Shown here: one piece after another, positions 56,350-64,000 of the stretch
Layout: the number at the start of each line of letters is the position of its first letter
How positions within the stretch are numbered: position 1 is the stretch's first letter
Source: Haliotis asinina
Taxonomy: Eukaryota; Mollusca; Gastropoda; Lepetellida; Haliotidae
DNA length: 64,000 nucleotides
Assembly: GCF_037392515.1 (NCBI RefSeq)
Contig: NC_090285.1
Location: 2,049,501-2,113,500 of the forward strand
Direction of reading: 5' to 3'
Made by a program: the position numbers and the translations under genes
The notes under the pieces: model-generated
The model's database searches: none
What the model saw: the letters and a program-made list of their open reading frames with translations, nothing else
What the model was told of the DNA's origin: nothing

Positions 56350-56826
56350 CACTCTTTTGGTTTTTTTTGCGCCTCTGGGGGTTGAAAAAGAGGCCTCCAA
56401 ACGCGTGTCTCCTGGTAAGAACACCTAGTCTGTGACGCAATGTGATTGTTGTCAGTGATGTCACGTTTCTGTGACGTCAGGACATTGTGAGGTCACAGGT
56501 GAGTCTTTCTATATATATCAGAACGTTGGAATGAGAGAACGTGTCCATTTACATTGAAGTTGATGTAAGGACGGAATGTTGTGCAGCTTTTAGCATTGTC
56601 CCACAGCAATCGGTGTCAGGCTGTCAATGAAGCAGTAATACCGTCAGTTCTACGTTGGATTACACACAATATTTCACTTCACAGCATGGCTGAGATAACA
56701 GAAAGTGTCCACAGCAAATTATATATATCAACATGATGTATAGTCATGGAGTAATTCATTTGTACTTTCTTCAGTCAGAGATGAACTCGACGTTTCTCTA
56801 GCTATGTTCCTGCAGGAATAAAAAGT

Positions 56827-56898
56827 TGCGTCGGCCGGGAATCGAACCCGGATCGACTGCTTGGAAGGCAACCATGCTAACCTTTACACCACCGACGC
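56827..56898 (-). tRNA. tRNA-Gly-TCC: tRNA-Gly(TCC), unit 59
   Basis: Consensus body; flank A. Confidence 0.97.
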
Positions 56899-57215
56899 TG
56901 ACCATGCTAAGCTTTGTTGAATAGGCATCTTAATGAAATTTGCTGATTGATTGGCCACGCTTCGAGGCACGCCACTAAACGAGACGGCTTACGTCACAAA
57001 CTGAATGAAATTGGGCTTTGGAAATGTATTTCTGTCTTATGCAACGAGGGTCTACAATCTACGAAGCACTGATAACAAATTGTATTTAAATGAAGAGGAC
57101 ACTGCATTTGCATCCATATGGAGTAAATGGACACGTCAACTGAACACTTCCTCCTTGCCAGCTGTCTTCTTTAACTTAAGAATGAGAAGCTAAGAAAAGG
57201 CACTGTTAGTGTGAA

Positions 57216-57286
57216 GCATCGGTGGTCTAGTGGTAGAATACTCGCCTGCCACGCGGGTGACCCGGGTTCGATTCCCGGTCGATGCA
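57216..57286 (+). tRNA. tRNA-Gly-GCC: tRNA-Gly(GCC), unit 60
   Basis: Consensus body; tail T4-GG-T8. Confidence 0.97.
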
Positions 57287-57763
57287 CACTCTTTTGGTTT
57301 TTTTTGCGCCTCTGGGGGTTGAAAAAGAGGCCTCCAAACGCGTGTCTCCTGGTAAGAACACCTAGTCTGTGACGCAATGTGATTGTTGTCAGTGATGTCA
57401 CGTTTCTGTGACGTCAGGACATTGTGAGGTCACAGGTGAGTCTTTCTATATATATCAGAACGTTGGAATGAGAGAACGTGTCCATTTACATTGAAGTTGA
57501 TGTAAGGACGGAATGTTGTGCAGCTTTTAGCATTGTCCCACAGCAATCGGTGTCAGGCTGTCAATGAAGCAGTAATACCGTCAGTTCTACGTTGGATTAC
57601 ACACAATATTTCACTTCACAGCATGGCTGAGATAACAGAAAGTGTCCACAGCAAATTATATATATCAACATGATGTATAGTCATGGAGTAATTCATTTGT
57701 ACTTTCTTCAGTCAGAGATGAACTCGACGTTTCTCTAGCTATGTTCCTGCAGGAATAAAAAGT

Positions 57764-57835
57764 TGCGTCGGCCGGGAATCGAACCCGGATCGACTGCTTG
57801 GAAGGCAACCATGCTAACCTTTACACCACCGACGC
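57764..57835 (-). tRNA. tRNA-Gly-TCC: tRNA-Gly(TCC), unit 60
   Basis: Consensus body; flank A. Its divergent GCC partner is deleted. Confidence 0.97.
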
Positions 57836-58067
57836 TGACCATGCTAAGCTTTGTTGAATAGGCATCTTAATGAAATTTGCTGATTGATTGGCCACGCTTC
57901 GAGGCACGCCACTAAACGAGACGGCTTACGTCACAAACTGAATGAAATTGGGCTTTGGAAATGTATTTCTGTCTTATGCAACGAGGGTCTACAATCTACG
58001 AAGCACTGATAACAAATTGTATTTAAATGAAGAGGACACTGCATTTGCATCCATATGGAGTAAATGG

Positions 58068-58075
58068 ACACTGAA
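58068..58075. other. Junction of a ~665-bp array deletion (unit 61)
   Basis: GCC upstream sequence ending GGACAC is joined to GAAGGCAACC from inside the TCC anticodon loop, with TG at the join that may be filler or remnant. The GCC gene of this unit, the whole CRE/TATA module and half of the TCC gene are missing. The spacing to the next unit is 272 bp. Confidence 0.93.
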
Positions 58076-58107
58076 GGCAACCATGCTAACCTTTACACCA
58101 CCGACGC
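58073..58107 (-). pseudogene. 5' half fragment of tRNA-Gly(TCC), unit 61
   Basis: Bases 1-35 of the TCC gene are intact, then the sequence breaks within the anticodon. The B box and the natural terminator are gone and only the A box remains, so no tRNA can be made. Flank B. A reading frame of 63 codons that runs through it (57942-58133) is a chance product of the junction. Confidence 0.95.
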
Positions 58108-58424
58108 TGACCATGCTAGGATTGGTTGAATAGGCATCTTAATGAAATTTGCTGATTGATTGGCCACGCTTCGAGGCACGCCACTAAACGAGACGGCTTA
58201 CGTCACAAACTGAATGAAATTGGGCTTTGGAAATGTATTTCTGTCTTATGCAACGAGGGTCTACAATCTACGAAGCACTGATAACAAATTGTATTTAAAT
58301 GAAGAGGACACTGCATTTGCATCCATATGGAGTAAATGGACACGTCAACTGAACACTTCCTCCTTGCCAGCTGTCTTCTTTAACTTAAGAATGAGAAGCT
58401 AAGAAAAGGCACTGTTAGTGTGAA

Positions 58425-58495
58425 GCATCGGTGGTCTAGTGGTAGAATACTCGCCTGCCACGCGGGTGACCCGGGTTCGATTCCCGGTCGATGCA
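58425..58495 (+). tRNA. tRNA-Gly-GCC: tRNA-Gly(GCC), unit 62
   Basis: Consensus body; tail T5-GG-T8. Confidence 0.97.
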
Positions 58496-58973
58496 CACTC
58501 TTTTTGGTTTTTTTTGCGCCTCTGGGGGTTGAAAAAGAGGCCTCCAAACGCGTGTCTCCTGGTAAGAACACCTAGTCTGTGACGCAATGTGATTGTTGTC
58601 AGTGATGTCACGTTTCTGTGACGTCAGGACATTGTGAGGTCACAGGTGAGTCTTTCTATATATATCAGAACGTTGGAATGAGAGAACGTGTCCATTTACA
58701 TTGAAGTTGATGTAAGGACGGAATGTTGTGCAGCTTTTAGCATTGTCCCACAGCAATCGGTGTCAGGCTGTCAATGAAGCAGTAATGCCGTCAGTTCTAC
58801 CTTGGATTACACACAATATTTCACTTCACAGCATGGCTGAGATAACAGAAAGTGTCCACAGCAAATTATATATATCAACATGATGTATAGTCATGGAGTA
58901 ATTCATTTGTACTTTCTTCAGTCAGAGATGAACTCGACGTTTCTCTAGCTATGTTCCTGCAGGAATAAAAAGT

Positions 58974-59045
58974 TGCGTCGGCCGGGAATCGAACCCGGAT
59001 CGACTGCTTGGAAGGCAACCATGCTAACCTTTACACCACCGACGC
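58974..59045 (-). tRNA. tRNA-Gly-TCC: tRNA-Gly(TCC), unit 62
   Basis: Consensus body; flank A. Confidence 0.97.
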
Positions 59046-59362
59046 TGACCATGCTAAGCTTTGTTGAATAGGCATCTTAATGAAATTTGCTGATTGATTG
59101 GCCACGCTTCGAGGCACGCCACTAAACGAGACGGCTTACGTCACAAACTGAATGAAATTGGGCTTTGGAAATGTATTTCTGTCTTATGCAACGAGGGTCT
59201 ACAATCTACGAAGCACTGATAACAAATTGTATTTAAATGAAGAGGACACTGCATTTGCATCCATATGGAGTAAATGGACACGTCAACTGAACACTTCCTC
59301 CTTGCCAGCTGTCTTCTTTAACTTAAGAATGAGAAGCTAAGAAAAGGCACTGTTAGTGTGAA

Positions 59363-59433
59363 GCATCGGTGGTCTAGTGGTAGAATACTCGCCTGCCACG
59401 CGGGTGACCCGGGTTCGATTCCCGGTCGATGCA
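59363..59433 (+). tRNA. tRNA-Gly-GCC: tRNA-Gly(GCC), unit 63
   Basis: Consensus body; tail T4-GG-T8. Confidence 0.97.
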
Positions 59434-59910
59434 CACTCTTTTGGTTTTTTTTGCGCCTCTGGGGGTTGAAAAAGAGGCCTCCAAACGCGTGTCTCCTGGT
59501 AAGAACACCTAGTCTGTGACGCAATGTGATTGTTGTCAGTGATGTCACGTTTCTGTGACGTCAGGACATTGTGAGGTCACAGGTGAGTCTTTCTATATAT
59601 ATCAGAACGTTGGAATGAGAGAACGTGTCCATTTACATTGAAGTTGATGTAAGGACGGAATGTTGTGCAGCTTTTAGCATTGTCCCACAGCAATCGGTGT
59701 CAGGCTGTCAATGAAGCAGTAATACCGTCAGTTCTACGTTGGATTACACACAATATTTCACTTCACAGCATGGCTGAGATAACAGAAAGTGTCCACAGCA
59801 AATTATATATATCAACATGATGTATAGTCATGGAGTAATTCATTTGTACTTTCTTCAGTCAGAGATGAACTCGACGTTTCTCTAGCTATGTTCCTGCAGG
59901 AATAAAAAGT

Positions 59911-59982
59911 TGCGTCGGCCGGGAATCGAACCCGGATCGACTGCTTGGAAGGCAACCATGCTAACCTTTACACCACCGACGC
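59911..59982 (-). tRNA. tRNA-Gly-TCC: tRNA-Gly(TCC), unit 63
   Basis: Consensus body; flank A. Confidence 0.97.
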
Positions 59983-60299
59983 TGACCATGCTAAGCTTTG
60001 TTGAATAGGCATCTTAATGAAATTTGCTGATTGATTGGCCACGCTTCGAGGCACGCCACTAAACGAGACGGCTTACGTCACAAACTGAATGAAATTGGGC
60101 TTTGGAAATGTATTTCTGTCTTATGCAACGAGGGTCTACAATCTACGAAGCACTGATAACAAATTGTATTTAAATGAAGAGGACACTGCATTTGCATCCA
60201 TATGGAGTAAATGGACACGTCAACTGAACACTTCCTCCTTGCCAGCTGTCTTCTTTAACTTAAGAATGAGAAGCTAAGAAAAGGCACTGTTAGTGTGAA

Positions 60300-60370
60300 G
60301 CATCGGTGGTCTAGTGGTAGAATACTCGCCTGCCACGCGGGTGACCCGGGTTCGATTCCCGGTCGATGCA
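60300..60370 (+). tRNA. tRNA-Gly-GCC: tRNA-Gly(GCC), unit 64
   Basis: Consensus body; tail T4-GG-T8. Confidence 0.97.
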
Positions 60371-60847
60371 CACTCTTTTGGTTTTTTTTGCGCCTCTGGG
60401 GGTTGAAAAAGAGGCCTCCAAACGCGTGTCTCCTGGTAAGAACACCTAGTCTGTGACGCAATGTGATTGTTGTCAGTGATGTCACGTTTCTGTGACGTCA
60501 GGACATTGTGAGCTCACAGGTGAGTCTTTCTATATATATCAGAACGTTGGAATGAGAGAACGTGTCCATTTACATTGAAGTTGATGTAAGGACGGAATGT
60601 TGTGCAGCTTTTAGCATTGTCCCACAGCAATTGGTGTCAGGCTGTCAATGAAGCAGTAATACCGTCAGTTCTACCTTGGATTACACACAATATTTCACTT
60701 CACAGCATGGCTGAGATAACAGAAAGTGTCCACAGCAAATTATATATATCAACATGATGTATAGTCATGGAGTAATTCATTTGTACTTTCTTCAGTCAGA
60801 GATGAACTCGACGTTTCTCTAGCTATGTTCCTGCAGGAATAAAAAGT

Positions 60848-60919
60848 TGCGTCGGCCGGGAATCGAACCCGGATCGACTGCTTGGAAGGCAACCATGCTA
60901 ACCTTTACACCACCGACGC
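60848..60919 (-). tRNA. tRNA-Gly-TCC: tRNA-Gly(TCC), unit 64
   Basis: Consensus body; flank A. Confidence 0.97.
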
Positions 60920-61236
60920 TGACCATGCTAAGCTTTGTTGAATAGGCATCTTAATGAAATTTGCTGATTGATTGGCCACGCTTCGAGGCACGCCACTAAA
61001 CGAGACGGCTTACGTCACAAACTGAATGAAATTGGGCTTTGGAAATGTATTTCTGTCTTATGCAACGAGGGTCTACAATCTACGAAGCACTGATAACAAA
61101 TTGTATTTAAATGAAGAGGACACTGCATTTGCATCCATATGGAGTAAATGGACACGTCAACTGAACACTTCCTCCTTGCCAGCTGTCTTCTTTAACTTAA
61201 GAATGAGAAGCTAAGAAAAGGCACTGTTAGTGTGAA

Positions 61237-61307
61237 GCATCGGTGGTCTAGTGGTAGAATACTCGCCTGCCACGCGGGTGACCCGGGTTCGATTCCCGGT
61301 CGATGCA
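61237..61307 (+). tRNA. tRNA-Gly-GCC: tRNA-Gly(GCC), unit 65
   Basis: Consensus body. The first stop run is broken (CTCTTATTGG), so termination would rely on the following T8. Confidence 0.96.
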
Positions 61308-61785
61308 CACTCTTATTGGTTTTTTTTGCGCCTCTGGGGGTTGAAAAAGAGGCCTCCAAACGCGTGTCTCCTGGTAAGAACACCTAGTCTGTGACGCAAT
61401 GTGATTGTTGTCAGTGATGTCACGTTTCTGTGACGTCAGGACATTGTGAGCTCACAGGTGAGTCTTTCTATATATATCAGAACGTTGGAATGAGAGAACG
61501 TGTCCATTTACATTGAAGTTGATGTAAGGACGGAATGTTGTGCAGCTTTTAGCATTGTCCCACAGCAATCGGTGTCAGGCTGTCAATGAAGCAGTAATAC
61601 CGTCAGTTCTACCTTGGATTACACACAATATTTCACTTCACAGCATGGCTGAGATAACAGAAAGTGTCCACAGCAAATTATATATATCAACATGATGTAT
61701 AGTCATGGAGTAATTCATTTGTACTTTCTTCAGTCAGAGATGAACTCGACGTTTCTCTAGCTATGTTCCTGCAGGAATAAAAAGT

Positions 61786-61857
61786 TGCGTCGGCCGGGAA
61801 TCGAACCCGGATCGACTGCTTGGAAGGCAACCATGCTAACCTTTACACCACCGACGC
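61786..61857 (-). tRNA. tRNA-Gly-TCC: tRNA-Gly(TCC), unit 65
   Basis: Consensus body; flank A. Confidence 0.97.
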
Positions 61858-62174
61858 TGACCATGCTAAGCTTTGTTGAATAGGCATCTTAATGAAATTT
61901 GCTGATTGATTGGCCACGCTTCGAGGCACGCCACTAAACGAGACGGCTTACGTCACAAACTGAATGAAATTGGGCTTTGGAAATGTATTTCTGTCTTATG
62001 CAACGAGGGTCTACAATCTACGAAGCACTGATAACAAATTGTATTTAAATGAAGAGGACACTGCATTTGCATCCATATGGAGTAAATGGACACGTCAACT
62101 GAACACTTCCTCCTTGCCAGCTGTCTTCTTTAACTTAAGAATGAGAAGCTAAGAAAAGGCACAGTTAGTGTGAA

Positions 62175-62245
62175 GCATCGGTGGTCTAGTGGTAGAATAC
62201 TCGCCTGCCACGCGGGTGACCCGGGTTCGATTCCCGGTCGATGCA
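62175..62245 (+). tRNA. tRNA-Gly-GCC: tRNA-Gly(GCC), unit 66
   Basis: Consensus body; tail T4-GG-T8. Confidence 0.97.
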
Positions 62246-62722
62246 CACTCTTTTGGTTTTTTTTGCGCCTCTGGGGGTTGAAAAAGCGGCCTCCAAACGC
62301 GTGTCTCCTGGTAAGAACACCTAGTCTGTGACGCAATGTGATTGTTGTCAGTGATGTCACGTTTCTGTGACGTCAGGACATTGTGAGGTCACAGGTGAGT
62401 CTTTCTATATATATCAGAACGTTGGAATGAGAGAACGTGTCCATTTACATTGAAGTTGATGTAAGGACGGAATGTTGTGCAGCTTTTAGCATTGTCCCAC
62501 AGCAATCGGTGTCAGGCTGTCAATGAAGCAGTAATACCGTCAGTTCTACGTTGGATTACACACAATATTTCACTTCACAGCATGGCTGAGATAACAGAAA
62601 GTGTCCACAGCAAATTATATATATCAACATGATGTATAGTCATGGAGTAATTCATTTGTACTTTCTTCAGTCAGAGATGAACTCGACGTTTCTCTAGCTA
62701 TGTTCCTGCAGGAATAAAAAGT

Positions 62723-62794
62723 TGCGTCGGCCGGGAATCGAACCCGGATCGACTGCTTGGAAGGCAACCATGCTAACCTTTACACCACCGACGC
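62723..62794 (-). tRNA. tRNA-Gly-TCC: tRNA-Gly(TCC), unit 66
   Basis: Consensus body; flank B. Confidence 0.97.
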
Positions 62795-63111
62795 TGACCA
62801 TGCTAGGATTGGTTGAATAGGCATCTTAATGAAATTTGCTGATTGATTGGCCACGCTTCGAGGCACGCCACTAAACGAGACGGCTTACGTCACAAACTGA
62901 ATGAAATTGGGCTTTGGAAATGTATTTCTGTCTTATGCAACGAGGGTCTACAATCTACGAAGCACTGATAACAAATTGTATTTAAATGAAGAGGACACTG
63001 CATTTGCATCCATATGGAGTAAATGGACACGTCAACTGAACACTTCCTCCTTGCCAGCTGTCTTCTTTAACTTAAGAATGAGAAGCTAAGAAAAGGCACT
63101 GTTAGTGTGAA

Positions 63112-63182
63112 GCATCGGTGGTCTAGTGGTAGAATACTCGCCTGCCACGCGGGTGACCCGGGTTCGATTCCCGGTCGATGCA
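63112..63182 (+). tRNA. tRNA-Gly-GCC: tRNA-Gly(GCC), unit 67
   Basis: Consensus body; tail T4-GG-T8. Confidence 0.97.
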
Positions 63183-63659
63183 CACTCTTTTGGTTTTTTT
63201 TGCGCCTCTGGGGGTTGAAAAAGAGGCCTCCAAACGCGTGTCTCCTGGTAAGAACACCTAGTCTGTGACGCAATGTGATTGTTGTCAGTGATGTCACGTT
63301 TCTGTGACGTCAGGACATTGTGAGGTCACAGGTGAGTCTTTCTATATATATCAGAACGTTGGAATGAGAGAACGTGTCCATTTACATTGAAGTTGATGTA
63401 AGGACGGAATGTTGTGCAGCTTTTAGCATTGTCCCACAGCAATCGGTGTCAGGCTGTCAATGAAGCAGTAATACCGTCAGTTCTACCTTGGATTACACAC
63501 AATATTTCACTTCACAGCATGGCTGAGATAACAGAAAGTGTCCACAGCAAATTATATATATCAACATGATGTATAGTCATGGAGTAATTCATTTGTACTT
63601 TCTTCAGTCAGAGATGAACTCGACGTTTCTCTAGCTATGTTCCTGCAGGAATAAAAAGT

Positions 63660-63731
63660 TGCGTCGGCCGGGAATCGAACCCGGATCGACTGCTTGGAAG
63701 GCAACCATGCTAACCTTTACACCACCGACGC
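63660..63731 (-). tRNA. tRNA-Gly-TCC: tRNA-Gly(TCC), unit 67
   Basis: Consensus body; flank B. The window ends in the divergent spacer that follows, before the next GCC gene. Confidence 0.97.
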
Positions 63732-64000
63732 TGACCATGCTAGGATTGGTTGAATAGGCATCTTAATGAAATTTGCTGATTGATTGGCCACGCTTCGAGG
63801 CACGCCACTAAACGAGACGGCTTACGTCACAAACTGAATGAAATTGGGCTTTGGAAATGTATTTCTGTCTTATGCAACGAGGGTCTACAATCTACGAAGC
63901 ACTGATAACAAATTGTATTTAAATGAAGAGGACACTGCATTTGCATCCATATGGAGTAAATGGACACGTCAACTGAACACTTCCTCCTTGCCAGCTGTCT

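Larger units (their letters stand above)
1..64000. repeat. Tandem array of ~938-bp units, each with two tRNA-Gly genes
   Basis: The same segment recurs head to tail about 68 times, with spacings of 937, 938 or 939 bp. Exceptions are three units of 976 bp (38-bp duplication), one of 2237 bp (transposon insertion) and two of 272-273 bp (internal deletions). The window starts and ends inside a unit, so the array is longer than 64 kb. Units differ at only a few positions, mostly in oligo-T length and a handful of recurrent single-base variants. This indicates strong homogenisation by unequal crossing-over or gene conversion. Large tandem tRNA arrays are known in some eukaryotes (for example Xenopus tDNA repeats and Entamoeba arrays). 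Confidence 0.99.

Noticed and set aside
57942-58133. 63-codon chimeric frame at the unit 61 deletion
   Set aside because: It is created by the deletion joining spacer to a tRNA fragment; no sign of a gene.
1-64000. CRISPR array
   Set aside because: The repeats are long units of about 938 bp with tRNA genes and no short repeat-unique spacer pattern; the content is eukaryotic.

Overview
The window is almost entirely one giant tandem array. A unit of about 938 bp (937-939 bp) repeats head to tail across all 64 kb and runs off both ends. Each full unit carries two nuclear, eukaryotic-type glycine tRNA genes: tRNA-Gly(GCC) on the + strand and tRNA-Gly(TCC) on the - strand. I count 67 complete GCC genes, 66 complete TCC genes and one TCC fragment, about one tRNA gene per 480 bp. 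Units are numbered 0 (left edge) to 67, with a partial unit 68 at the right edge. The two genes of a unit face each other across about 479 bp, and each TCC gene is back to back with the next unit's GCC gene across 317 bp. Together they would read GGC/GGU (GCC) and GGA (TCC) glycine codons.

Layout: 0-6.5 kb has mostly 939-bp units; 6.5-33 kb mostly 938-bp units; 33-48 kb mostly 937-bp units; 48-64 kb is a mixture. Three units (15, 21, 24) carry the same 38-bp internal tandem duplication. Unit 22 is interrupted by a 1297-bp Tc1-type DNA transposon (21155-22451) with an intact 326-codon DD34E transposase. Two units carry deletions of about 665 bp: one removes a TCC gene (junction near 49634), the other removes a GCC gene and truncates a TCC gene (junction near 58072).

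Each unit also holds non-tRNA sequence conserved by homogenisation. Between the convergent genes is a cluster of CRE-like sites followed by a TATATATAT box. In the divergent spacer are an inverted CCAAT, an ACGTCA half-CRE and an ATTTGCAT octamer. A 14-bp perfect inverted repeat flanks the GCC gene. No host protein gene is credible; the short open frames repeated in every unit are by-products of the repeat.

Organism: a eukaryote, most likely a metazoan, because the tRNAs closely resemble animal tRNA-Gly(GCC)/(TCC), have internal A and B boxes and oligo-T stops, lack an encoded CCA, and host a Tc1 element. A motif in the transposon leader (GGGAGGTAACTC and its inverse) resembles one I associate with mollusc genomes, so a mollusc is a tentative guess.

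Entries for individual tRNAs give only what differs. For GCC genes, 'tail' is the oligo-T pattern 3' of the gene. For TCC genes, 'flank A' or 'flank B' is the state of the 5' flank (AAGCTTTG or AGGATTGG, a linked three-base difference). Base numbers inside tRNAs follow standard tRNA numbering. All comparisons were made by eye.
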